A DNA stretch of 39,432 nt. It comes from Acidobacteriota bacterium (GTDB taxonomy: Bacteria; Acidobacteriota; Terriglobia; Acidiferrales; UBA7541). How positions within the stretch are numbered: position 1 is the first letter of the stretch; each line of letters opens with the position of its first letter. Below the pieces are notes generated by a model. The model was not told the origin of the DNA and did not search any database. It saw only the letters and a program-made list of their open reading frames with translations. Below, one piece after another: positions 25,760 through 33,336 of the stretch. A program made the position numbers and the translations under genes. The stretch is from NCBI GenBank assembly GCA_013289715.1, contig JABCZJ010000013.1:107118-146549 (forward strand). Reading direction: 5' to 3'.

Positions 25760-26203
25760 TTCACACCCCTCAGATCTTTGTGAAACGCATGGAGCTGCGG
25801 GCCGGCGATGGCGGCGCGCGGGTGAATTAAAAGCGACTGATGCTAGCGGCAGTGCGGCGCGAACGCAAGTCGTTTGCTGCGCCGCCAGAATGGCACCGTC
25901 AGAAACCGCACCAACCGCAACGGCTGCCCGGTTCGATAAAACCGAACCGGCCGCTACAGATTCAACGGCAAACGCAACGTCGATGGCGCCCAGCTAAAGC
26001 GGGCCGCTACAAAGGCAAAATCTTGATTTTGCGTACTGCCGAGACATGAATCGCACACACCCGCTAGGCATTCAGACGCACGACCGGCCAATGGGTTACC
26101 GGGAAATTCGTGGGCTACGGAGGGATTCCCCGGCGGGACCGCCGCTTGCCTGCTGCGGCGGTCTGCCGGAGAAAAAATGGACTGCATGCAGCTCGTGCGC
26201 CAG
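25760..26203. other. Intergenic region upstream of the amidohydrolase operon
   Basis: About 440 bases between the first amidohydrolase start and the Ig-like lipoprotein stop. Its middle is the composite hairpin repeat D (25918-26022). The remainder has no convincing frame; a 77-codon minus frame at 25954-26187 crosses the repeat. The promoter for the amidohydrolase operon should be near 25770-25850 but no clear -10 is seen. Confidence 0.5.
25918..26022 (+). repeat. Composite hairpin repeat element, copy D
   Basis: CAACGGCTGCCCGG then 15 bases (TTCG...CGAA arms) then CCGGCCGCTACAG: the arms CCGGTTCG and CGAACCGG form a perfect 8-bp stem with a 7-nt loop. The second half, 53 bases further on, is AAAGCGGGCCGCTACAAAGG. 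It shares its first 20 bases (25918-25937) with element C. Confidence 0.78.
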
Positions 26204-28330
26204 CTAGAACTGGCGAATGAGCATTCCGGACGCTACGCGGTCGGTGTCGACATCGAGCAGCAGTTCGGTATTGCTGTCAATCTGGTAGTACACCAGATTG
26301 AATTTGGCTGAGACGCCGTTGGACGAAACGTTGACCTGCGCGGTGCCGCGGCCGTTGGCGGCGACGGCATTCAGCATGCTGGTGGAATTCACGGGCAAGC
26401 CTGGGATGGGTCCGCCGTTGTTGATATCCAGCGTCCCAGTCAGCGTCGTGCTGTTGTTGACGAGGCCGAGTTGTCCGGTGATGTCCTGCTCGAATGCGGG
26501 CTGAGATTTCGACGAGCCCACTCCCGACAGATTTAGGGCGAAGCTTCCTTGCACAGTGCTGACACCTCCGCGCTGGTAAGCGGTGCCGCTGGCGCCGTCC
26601 ACGTTGTTGTTGGTGTCAATCTCGACCAACTCGGCGCCCGTCGTGGATGCCGTAACAAAAGTGTAGGCCGCAAACAAAGTGGTGCCTTTGCTGGTGGTAA
26701 GCGAAAGAGTGTAGCGAGCCGGAACGTTCGCTTCGGTCAACACATTGGCATAATTACCGCTGGTGATCGCACTATTGGTCTGGGAACCGGCGCCGCCGCT
26801 GTTATTGATGTCGAGCGTACCGCCGCTGCCTACCGCAGCGCCACTGATCGAAAACACCGCGCCGCCGGCGTAGGGAGCGTTGTTGGCGGCGCCGCCGAAG
26901 GTGCAAACGACCCCGCCGGTGAGCGGAGTGGTGGCGATGGGAGAACTAAAGGCTTCGCCGAAGAGAATGAAGGGCTGCGGCGCCGGATCGATCTCGATGA
27001 GTTTCAAGTGAGTTTGATCGATCATGTAATAGGAGAAATTGATGGTGCCCAAGTCCGTGGAGTTCATGGTGATGGTGCCGCGTCCGAAAGAGTCTTGATT
27101 GGTGTAGAGGCCGCTGAGTGTGATGTCGTTGGTGACTACGGTTAATGTGTTGCTGCCGCTAGGCACGTAGGTGAAGTCTTGCGCGTTCACGGGCGCATTA
27201 GGATTATTGACGGCAATGGAATTGTTGCTGGCGAGGAAAGTTCCCGCCACCGTCACCGGGAACAGATTGCTATCCAAGCCAGAATATTGAAATGCGAACC
27301 TGCCATTGAGCGGCGTAGCAAATGAGGTGGGATTCTGCGCGTCCAGAGTGCCGCTGCCGGTGTCGGACGTGTCAAAATCAATTAGTAAGGCGTGCTGATT
27401 GGTGGCCAGAGTGGCTTGCAACGTGTAAGACGCGGCGACTGAATTCCCATTCGAGGAAAGCGTCAACAGAATGGTCGTGCGGCCATCGAGAGGACCCACT
27501 TGAAAGGAGCCTCCCGATACTGGAACGACAAAGGCGGTTCCGCTGACGCCGCTGTTGAGGTCCACCTCGCCACCCGTAATCATTCCGGAGGAAGAGCCGG
27601 CCGACCCACTCGTCACGATACTTCCGGCAACATCGACCGGGTTCCCTACGTTGAAATCCACTCCATCGAAGGCGAGAGCGTATTGGCCTGTGCCCGAGGT
27701 CGTGGTGGTGAGCGACGCAGAGGAATACAGAACTGTGGCCGTGGCGGTGGCGGAATTGGCACCCGCGGCTGCGCTGATCGTCACTGTGCCGCCGGTGGGA
27801 GGCGAAAGTGGCGCGGTGTAATTGCCGTTTCCGTCAATCACGCCGTGGCATTGAGTCACCGAGCCAACTCCTGGCGCGACGCAATCGCCGGATGCAATAC
27901 CGTTAACGCTCCAAATGACCCCGGCGCCAGGCGTGGCCGTGAAGGATTCTAGGCCGCCGGCTGGAATTGTGAGCGCGGCGGGATTCAGTACCAAAGCTTG
28001 CGTGGCTGAGACGGTTACGGTGGCAGTGCCGGTGTCCGAACCGGAGGTGGCCGTGATCGTCACACTGCCCGCAGCAGTTGGCGCGGTGAACGCTCCCGTG
28101 CCGGTAATGGTGCCGGCGCTGGCGGTCCAGGTCACGGGAGTGCTCGCGCCATTCAGAAACGCAGCGAATTGAGCCGTCTGGCTGACCGGCACAGTGGAGG
28201 AGCCGGGAAGGACCACGATATCATTTACCGTGGGATGACTGCCGCCCCCGCCACTGCTGCACGCAGACAAAGTCATCATTCCCAAGAACGCAATTGCCGG
28301 AAGCGCAAAAAAATGAATCCTCTTTCGCAT
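26204..28330 (-). CDS. Large Ig-like, repeat-containing lipoprotein
   Basis: 708 residues from the ATG at 28330 (GGGGAGACTTCTG before it). Lipoprotein signal with lipobox LSAC (Cys24), followed by a Ser/Gly linker. Residues about 35-110 and 112-200 look like two bacterial Ig-like (Big) domains (SVTITATSGSDTGTATVTV). Then come four diverged beta-rich modules, about 213-332, 339-460, 470-585 and 590-708, each with a G-x-YAF/FAL opening, a VAGSF-type strand, an ITG..DINNGG turn and a closing YYxIDxxxLxLIEID-type strand. It is rich in Thr, Ser, Gly and Asn, as expected for a surface protein. Function is probably surface structure or adhesion; no catalytic motif is seen. Confidence 0.85.
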   Translation of the reverse strand: MRKRIHFFALPAIAFLGMMTLSACSSGGGGSHPTVNDIVVLPGSSTVPVSQTAQFAAFLNGASTPVTWTASAGTITGTGAFTAPTAAGSVTITATSGSDTGTATVTVSATQALVLNPAALTIPAGGLESFTATPGAGVIWSVNGIASGDCVAPGVGSVTQCHGVIDGNGNYTAPLSPPTGGTVTISAAAGANSATATATVLYSSASLTTTTSGTGQYALAFDGVDFNVGNPVDVAGSIVTSGSAGSSSGMITGGEVDLNSGVSGTAFVVPVSGGSFQVGPLDGRTTILLTLSSNGNSVAASYTLQATLATNQHALLIDFDTSDTGSGTLDAQNPTSFATPLNGRFAFQYSGLDSNLFPVTVAGTFLASNNSIAVNNPNAPVNAQDFTYVPSGSNTLTVVTNDITLSGLYTNQDSFGRGTITMNSTDLGTINFSYYMIDQTHLKLIEIDPAPQPFILFGEAFSSPIATTPLTGGVVCTFGGAANNAPYAGGAVFSISGAAVGSGGTLDINNSGGAGSQTNSAITSGNYANVLTEANVPARYTLSLTTSKGTTLFAAYTFVTASTTGAELVEIDTNNNVDGASGTAYQRGGVSTVQGSFALNLSGVGSSKSQPAFEQDITGQLGLVNNSTTLTGTLDINNGGPIPGLPVNSTSMLNAVAANGRGTAQVNVSSNGVSAKFNLVYYQIDSNTELLLDVDTDRVASGMLIRQF

Positions 28331-28730
28331 CAGAAGTCTCCCCTTGGCCTCATTCCGTGATGAACAGCAAGGCTCCGGATTCGGAGCCGGTCTATAATCG
28401 CGAACAAACACACTTGCAGAGAGCGCGGAAATATCGCCCGCCGCGACTGCGTGTCGCTCAAAAAAATTCAAACCACTGGTTCCGAGTATTCTCCGCCGCC
28501 ACGACGAGCCCGAGCCATCGGCCAGCAGCACGCGGAGTACGAACATTCCGTTTCACGAAAACGATGGGAAAAGTTCCATACGTTTGTGCGCCACCCTGGT
28601 TCACCAAAGTACGCGAAATTCACACACTTAGATACGATTTCGCGCAAATAGGTTTCTCCGTTGATTAACAACACGGCGACCGCGCGAAAGTTGCGCGGCG
28701 GGCGCGGTGCGGGTCTGATTTTGCGAAAAA
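28331..28730. other. Intergenic region with a 7-bp perfect hairpin
   Basis: About 400 bases. GGCTCCG-GATT-CGGAGCC (28371-28388) is a perfect stem-loop about 40 bases upstream of the Ig-like lipoprotein start, and would lie in its mRNA leader if transcription starts beyond it. TATAAT occurs on the plus strand at 28393-28398 but leads to no gene. The frames here are not convincing. Confidence 0.5.
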
Positions 28731-31154
28731 TTAATTGCGCAGCGGTTTTCCGGTCTTCAGAGTATGCGCGATGCGCTCCTGCGTCTTGCGTTGGCCGCAG
28801 AGGCTGACGAAGGCTTCGCGCTCGAGGTCCAGGACGTATTGCTCAGGCACGAGCTGAGGCGCGGTGATCGCGCCACCCGCAAGGATGTTCGCGAGCTTGC
28901 GGCCCACGACGCCGTCATATTCCGACGCATAGCCGCCGCGAATCATCATGTGAATGGCCATCTTCGCGCCGGTGAGGAATTCTTCGCCCAGGACGCGGAT
29001 TTGTTCGGGCGCGGGCGGATGGTATCCGGCGCGAAGCAGGGCTAGCGCGGTTTCCTTCGCGCCGGCAATCTGGCGGTCGCGATTCATGGCGATCAGATCG
29101 GATGGGCGCAGATAACCGAGGGAGCGCGCGTCTTCGGCGCTGGTGGATACTTTGGCCATGGCGATATTTTCGAAGACGGGCTTGAGCGCGTGGAAAAGGT
29201 CGAGATCCTCGCCACCCGCGGAGTGCTCGTTCGCGCGGATGAGCATTTCTTTCGTGCCGCCACCGCCGGGAATCAGGCCGACTCCTGTTTCCACGAGGCC
29301 CAGGTACGCTTCCGCGGCGGCGTGAATACGCGCGGCGTGCAACGGGACTTCGCAGCCGCCGCCGAGAGCCATGCCCTGCGGCGCGGCGACGATGGGTCGC
29401 GGCGCGTACTTGATGGCCATGTTCACGCGCTGGAATTGGCGCACGGCCATGTGAATGTCGTCCCACTCGCCTTCTTGCGCGCTGATCAGCACCAGCATCA
29501 AGTTCGCGCCTACGGAAAAGTTGCTGGCTTGATTGCCGATGACCATTGCGTCGAAGTCTTGGCTGAGGCGGGCGATGCCGGCATGAATCATCGCGACCAG
29601 ATCGCCGCCGATGGAATTCATCTTGGAGTGAAATTCGCAGCAGAGCACGCCGTCGCCGAGGTCAAGCAGGCTCGCGCCGGCATTTTTCTGGACGACGCCG
29701 CTGCGATCTTGCAGGGATTTCAGGATGATGATTCCTGCAGGCTCGGGGACGGGCTGCAGAGATTGCGCGGCAACGTCGAAATAGCGCGTGGTTCCCTTCT
29801 CGGATTGGTAGAAAGATTTCGTGGGCGAATCGAGAACTTTGCGCACGAGCGGCGGCAACTCTTGTCCATCGCGTTCCAGAGCTTTGGCCATGCGCTCGAC
29901 GCCGACTGCGTCCCACACTTCGAAAGGGCCAAGCTCCCATGCGAAACCCCAGCGGGCGGCACGATCCAGGTCCACTACGCTGTGAGAGATTTCCGGCATG
30001 AGGCGGGCGGCGTACAGGCACGTTTGGCTGAGACTGGACCAGAGCAGACGATTGGCTTTGTCACCGCCCTTTCCATCGAGAGCAGGGGCGAGCAGAGCGC
30101 GCAGGCGTTCGCGCGTGGCTTCGATTGCTTTGCCGGCTTCGATCGAAGGGAATTTCGCTTTCAGGCGCGGGCGATACTCCATTTTTTGCCAGTCGAGCGT
30201 GAGGATTTCGGATTCGCCGCCCTGCTTTACTTTCTTGTAGAAGCCGCCGCCGCTTTTGTCACCGAGCCAGCCGCGTTTGAGCATTTCTGTCATGAACGGC
30301 GGGACTTTATAGATATCGCGCGATTCGTCCGTCGTCGCGTTGTCGTAAATATTGCGCACGACGTGCACGAGGATGTCGAGCCCCACCAGATCTGCGGTGC
30401 GAAACGTGGCGGACTTGGGCTGGCCGATGGCGGGCCCGGTGCAGGTGTCAACTTCCTCGATGGTCATTTCCAGCGCTTGCATCTGGCGGATCGCGTTGAG
30501 CATGGAAAATGTGCCGATGCGATTGGCGATGAAATTGGGAGTGTCTTTCGCGCTGACGACGCCTTTGCCCAGGCGCAAGTCGCAGATTTCGTCGAGCGAT
30601 TGCAGCACTTCGGGGAGCGTTTTCGGTCCAGGGACTAGCTCGACCAATTTCATGTAGCGCGGCGGATTGAAGAAATGCGTTCCGGCCCAGTGCTGCTGAA
30701 AATCCTCGGAGCGGCCTTCGGCGATCAGGTGAATCGGCAGGCCGGAAGTGTTCGAGGTGACGATAGTTCCGGGCTTGCGGACGGCTTCGACGCGGCTGAA
30801 AAGGCTGCGCTTGATTTCAAGATTTTCGGCGACGGCTTCGATGATCCAATCCACCTGGCCGCACCAGGCGATGTTATCTTCAAGATTACCGGGGGTGACG
30901 AGGCGTGCGGTATCGGGCGTGAAAAATGCAGCGGGGCGGGATTTTTTGGCGGCTTCGAAGCCGGCGAGAACGATGCGATTACGCACCGCGGGGCTATCGA
31001 GGGTCAGACCCTTGCTTTGTTCCGCGGGAGTGAGGCTGGGCGGAACGATGTCCAGCAGGTAACAAGGGATGCCGGCGTTCGCCAAGTGCGCGGCAATGCG
31101 CGCACCCATCGTGCCTGCTCCCAGCACAGCTACGCGTTCAATGCGTCGTTTCAC
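28731..31154 (-). CDS. fadN: 3-hydroxyacyl-CoA dehydrogenase / enoyl-CoA hydratase (FadN type)
   Basis: 807 residues; GTG start with AAAGGAACTCCA upstream. Bifunctional beta-oxidation enzyme carrying the hydration and the NAD-dependent oxidation steps. The order is dehydrogenase first, hydratase last, as in B. subtilis FadN and opposite to E. coli FadB. VAVLGAGTMGARIAAHLA is the NAD-binding Rossmann motif; SNTSGLPI and HFFNPPRYMKLVELV mark the dehydrogenase active site (His of the HFFNP motif). From about residue 490, GMALGGGCEVPLH and LVETGVGLIPGGGGTKE give the two hydratase Glu residues and the oxyanion region. Divergent from the patatin gene, with a 113-bp shared promoter gap. Works with FadE and FadA elsewhere in the window. 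Confidence 0.95.
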   Translation of the reverse strand: MKRRIERVAVLGAGTMGARIAAHLANAGIPCYLLDIVPPSLTPAEQSKGLTLDSPAVRNRIVLAGFEAAKKSRPAAFFTPDTARLVTPGNLEDNIAWCGQVDWIIEAVAENLEIKRSLFSRVEAVRKPGTIVTSNTSGLPIHLIAEGRSEDFQQHWAGTHFFNPPRYMKLVELVPGPKTLPEVLQSLDEICDLRLGKGVVSAKDTPNFIANRIGTFSMLNAIRQMQALEMTIEEVDTCTGPAIGQPKSATFRTADLVGLDILVHVVRNIYDNATTDESRDIYKVPPFMTEMLKRGWLGDKSGGGFYKKVKQGGESEILTLDWQKMEYRPRLKAKFPSIEAGKAIEATRERLRALLAPALDGKGGDKANRLLWSSLSQTCLYAARLMPEISHSVVDLDRAARWGFAWELGPFEVWDAVGVERMAKALERDGQELPPLVRKVLDSPTKSFYQSEKGTTRYFDVAAQSLQPVPEPAGIIILKSLQDRSGVVQKNAGASLLDLGDGVLCCEFHSKMNSIGGDLVAMIHAGIARLSQDFDAMVIGNQASNFSVGANLMLVLISAQEGEWDDIHMAVRQFQRVNMAIKYAPRPIVAAPQGMALGGGCEVPLHAARIHAAAEAYLGLVETGVGLIPGGGGTKEMLIRANEHSAGGEDLDLFHALKPVFENIAMAKVSTSAEDARSLGYLRPSDLIAMNRDRQIAGAKETALALLRAGYHPPAPEQIRVLGEEFLTGAKMAIHMMIRGGYASEYDGVVGRKLANILAGGAITAPQLVPEQYVLDLEREAFVSLCGQRKTQERIAHTLKTGKPLRN

Positions 31155-31267
31155 TGGAGTTCCTTTCGGCGTTTACCCAACCAGTGAGGTTACAAAAGCA
31201 GTACGGAGCGGTCAACCGGAAAGACCCTGAAGCTGGAAATGAGTTAAAGTGATGTGAAGGGACGTGC

Positions 31268-32164
31268 ATGTCAGACATCGGAAACACCACAAAATGGCTG
31301 GGGAAAGCCATCCGCGGATTGCGCAGCTTCGCTTATGGTACAACCGGCGAACGGCCGAGGGTGGGGCTGGCGCTGGGCGGAGGATTCGCGCGCGGCGTGG
31401 CGCACGTGGGAGTGTTGCGCGCACTGGCAGAACACGAAATCCCGATTGATTTCATCGCGGGCACTTCGGTGGGCGCGTTGATTGCGGCCGCTTATGCCAG
31501 CGGAGCGACGCTGGATCATATGGCGCAGCAGGCGGCGATCACACGGTTTCGCGATTTCGGGCGCTGGACGCTTTCGCGGATGGGCATGGCTTCCAACGAA
31601 CCGCTGCAGGATTTTCTGCATCGGCTGACGCCGGCGAAATATTTTCACGAGATGCGCATACCGCTGGCGATCGTGGCGACGGATTTGCTGAAGGGCACTT
31701 CGATTCACTTCACTGAGGGCGAGATTGGGCCGGCGCTGCGGGCTTCTTGCGCGTATCCCGGGCTCTTTTTGCCGGTGGAACATCAGGGGCATTACCTGGT
31801 GGATGGATTTCTGACGGAACAGGTGCCGTCGCCGGCGCTGCGCAAGATGGGCGCGGAGATGGTGATTGGAATTCACCTGGAACCGGGGCTGCTCGATTCC
31901 AAACCGCGCAACACGATTGAAGTGATCAGCCGCTCGTTCTCGATTATTCAATCCGTGGCCAAACAGCCGTGGCGCGGGATGACGGACGTGCTGATCGAGC
32001 CGAACGTGCATCACATTTTGTGGGATGAATTTGTGAAAACGCCGCAATTGATTGCCGCCGGCGAGGATTCGACGCGCGCGGCCATGCCGCAGATTAAGGC
32101 TTTGCTGAACCGTGGTATAGGCGGGCCCGAGGAAAAAGACGGGATCTTCGAGGCTGCGGAATAA
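31268..32164 (+). CDS. Patatin-like phospholipase (RssA/NTE type)
   Basis: 298 residues; ATG after AAGGGACGTGC. Serine lipid acyl hydrolase of the patatin fold. GLALGGGFARGVAHVGVL (residues 33-50) is the oxyanion-hole glycine region; GTSVG has the nucleophile Ser67; the dyad Asp is Asp179 in LVDGFL. No signal peptide, so likely cytosolic or peripheral membrane. Length fits the bacterial RssA/YchK-like group. Divergent from fadN, which hints at a shared lipid-turnover context, and followed by a strong terminator-like stem. Confidence 0.93.
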   Translation: MSDIGNTTKWLGKAIRGLRSFAYGTTGERPRVGLALGGGFARGVAHVGVLRALAEHEIPIDFIAGTSVGALIAAAYASGATLDHMAQQAAITRFRDFGRWTLSRMGMASNEPLQDFLHRLTPAKYFHEMRIPLAIVATDLLKGTSIHFTEGEIGPALRASCAYPGLFLPVEHQGHYLVDGFLTEQVPSPALRKMGAEMVIGIHLEPGLLDSKPRNTIEVISRSFSIIQSVAKQPWRGMTDVLIEPNVHHILWDEFVKTPQLIAAGEDSTRAAMPQIKALLNRGIGGPEEKDGIFEAAE

Positions 32165-32211
32165 AGAGGCTGCTAACTATTTTTTGCGCTGCGCGTCGAA
32201 TTGAGTGTGAG

Positions 32212-32286
32212 GAGCCGAACTCCTCCTGCGATGACCGCTGCAACGCCCCAATCATACGCAGGGAGTGTTCGGCTCTTCTTTTTTTT
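32212..32286 (+). terminator. Terminator-like long stem with T-run after the patatin gene
   Basis: GAGCCGAAC (32212-32220) pairs with GTTCGGCTC (32267-32275), and the inner CTCCTGCG pairs with CGCAGGGAG. A 26-nt loop is left and TTCTTTTTTTT follows directly. The stem is much longer than needed and the loop is large, so a structured small RNA 3' end is also possible. Confidence 0.7.
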
Positions 32287-32392
32287 GTAGTCTTTCATTC
32301 TGCGTAGGCAATATCCGGAATTCCGTATTGTTTTGGAAAGGCGGGACCTGGATTGGTTTGGGTTTCGCGGGTGGGGCGATACGAGCCCGCCC

Positions 32393-32665
32393 TTATTTCG
32401 ACGATTCCTCTTCTCGCAGCTCGATTGTTATTGGTTGGCCGTTGCCCTTCCCTCGTTTTGAGAACCACTCGCTCATGGCCTGCGCTAAGCGCGCAGGGTT
32501 TACTGCGAGGCCTGCTTCAAGGCGGCCTTCGGCGGTGGGCAACGTATCGTCAAATTCCGCCGAGCCGGTAAAATTCCGCATGCAAAAGCTGTCGAGCCAA
32601 TCGAGCGGGGCGGGGCGCCTCTCGTTGCCGATCACCAAGTCTGCCTGCAGCTTGCGCGCGAACAT
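32393..32665 (-). CDS. Small hypothetical protein
   Basis: 90 residues: MFARKLQADLVIGNERRPAP at the start, a middle with DWLDSFCMRNFTGSAEFDD, and an acidic end. The composition is balanced and the frame lacks the Arg/Pro bias of chance frames here. There is no ribosome site, but an extended -10 (TGC-TATAAT) lies 9 bases before the ATG, so the mRNA would be leaderless or nearly so. No family recognised. Its promoter sits inside the decayed toxin remnant upstream. Confidence 0.55.
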   Translation of the reverse strand: MFARKLQADLVIGNERRPAPLDWLDSFCMRNFTGSAEFDDTLPTAEGRLEAGLAVNPARLAQAMSEWFSKRGKGNGQPITIELREEESSK

Positions 32666-32669
32666 GATT

Positions 32670-32754
32670 TGCCAATTATAGCATTCGTGCCGACGACGAC
32701 TGGCTTAATGGCGATCAGATATGACAGTGGTGTCGGGTTGGAAACAGCGATCAT
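32670..32754 (-). pseudogene. Remnant of a PIN-domain (DUF3368-type) toxin gene
   Basis: From the ATG at 32754 the frame reads MIAVSNPTPLSYLIAI, which closely resembles the first 16 residues of DUF3368 PIN-like toxins (usually M-I-V-V-S-N-T-S-P-L-x-Y-L). After that the similarity is lost within about 15 codons, where a full toxin would run about 150 residues. It starts 12 bases after the stop of the UPF0175 remnant, the standard antitoxin-toxin order. Confidence 0.6.
32675..32683 (-). promoter_or_regulatory. Extended -10 promoter (TGC-TATAAT)
   Basis: Read on the minus strand, TGCTATAAT is a perfect extended -10 element, with the ATG of the small gene 9 bases after it. No -35 match is needed for such promoters and none is seen. 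Confidence 0.6.
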
Positions 32755-32766
32755 GCAGCGACTTCG

Positions 32767-33036
32767 TCAGCGAGGTTGACGGCGTGATGCAGCTTCGAAT
32801 ATCGCCGCTTCGCGGTCCAGGTCTGCTTTTCCGATTGCGGCAACAGGAACATTATGCCGGCCCAGGAAATCGTCGGTTTCGACTCGAGCCAAGCCCAGTG
32901 TTTCGGAGACTTGCTAGAGCGTCAAGGCGTACTCGCGGTAGCCTTCCGGCGCGCGTGCCTCCGGCGCGAGGCGAGACACGTCGCCGCCGGCTGGCGCCAA
33001 GCGTTCGGCGACATAATCAGGAATGCGGAGGATCAC
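32767..33036 (-). pseudogene. UPF0175-type antitoxin with a premature TAG
   Basis: Reading from GTG at 33036: ILRIPDYVAERLAP, then DVSRLAPEARAPEGYREYALTL, then a TAG at codon 41 (32914-32916), then QVSETLGLARVETDDFLGRH, NVPVAAIGKADLDREAAIF, stop at codon 90. This is the full length and motif order of UPF0175 small antitoxins. Apart from the TAG the frame is intact. Either a recent nonsense mutation or a sequencing error would explain it; with the toxin truncated, loss of the module is likelier. Confidence 0.7.
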
Positions 33037-33336
33037 TTCCGTGCGCCTCGATTAGCACGACGAAATCCATTCTTCCTCTTTGGAATTGGATCGAAATACG
33101 AGGCGGGCGTACCGGGAAGGGAGCGAAATTTGCCGCTGTGGGAAGCGAAAAGCGTCGCGCGCAGATCTCATTTCTTGCGCAAGAAATCTTCGAGTTGATG
33201 TAGGATTTGCCTGTTCGCGGACCTGGCACTGCGCATCGCGCGTTGGTGCTGGGTTCATTGGGATGAACGAGTCGCTCGAATCGTGACCTTTACCGGGGCT
33301 TGGTTGGTCTTCTTTGCCGGACAAGGAGAGCGTCGC
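33037..33336. other. Intergenic stretch between the decayed module and the ADOP gene
   Basis: About 300 bases. No good frame on either strand. The ribosome site AAGGAG for the ADOP permease is at its end. An upstream GTG extension of the permease frame (33283) has no ribosome site. Confidence 0.4.

Noticed and set aside
7863..26022. CRISPR array
   Set aside because: Hairpin repeats are widely dispersed, not regularly spaced, and have no cas genes nearby.
28393..28398. TATAAT on the plus strand
   Set aside because: No -35 and no gene follows; it lies beside the hairpin in the lipoprotein leader.
28294..28668. 124-codon plus-strand frame
   Set aside because: No ribosome site, irregular composition, overlaps the lipoprotein start on the other strand.
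32401..32665. Small gene 32393-32665 as the rest of the PIN toxin
   Set aside because: It is in another frame and shows no PIN motif (no later Asp/Glu pattern).
32721..33203. 160-codon plus-strand frame over the decayed toxin-antitoxin module
   Set aside because: Arg/Pro-rich chance frame; the minus strand carries clear UPF0175-like similarity.
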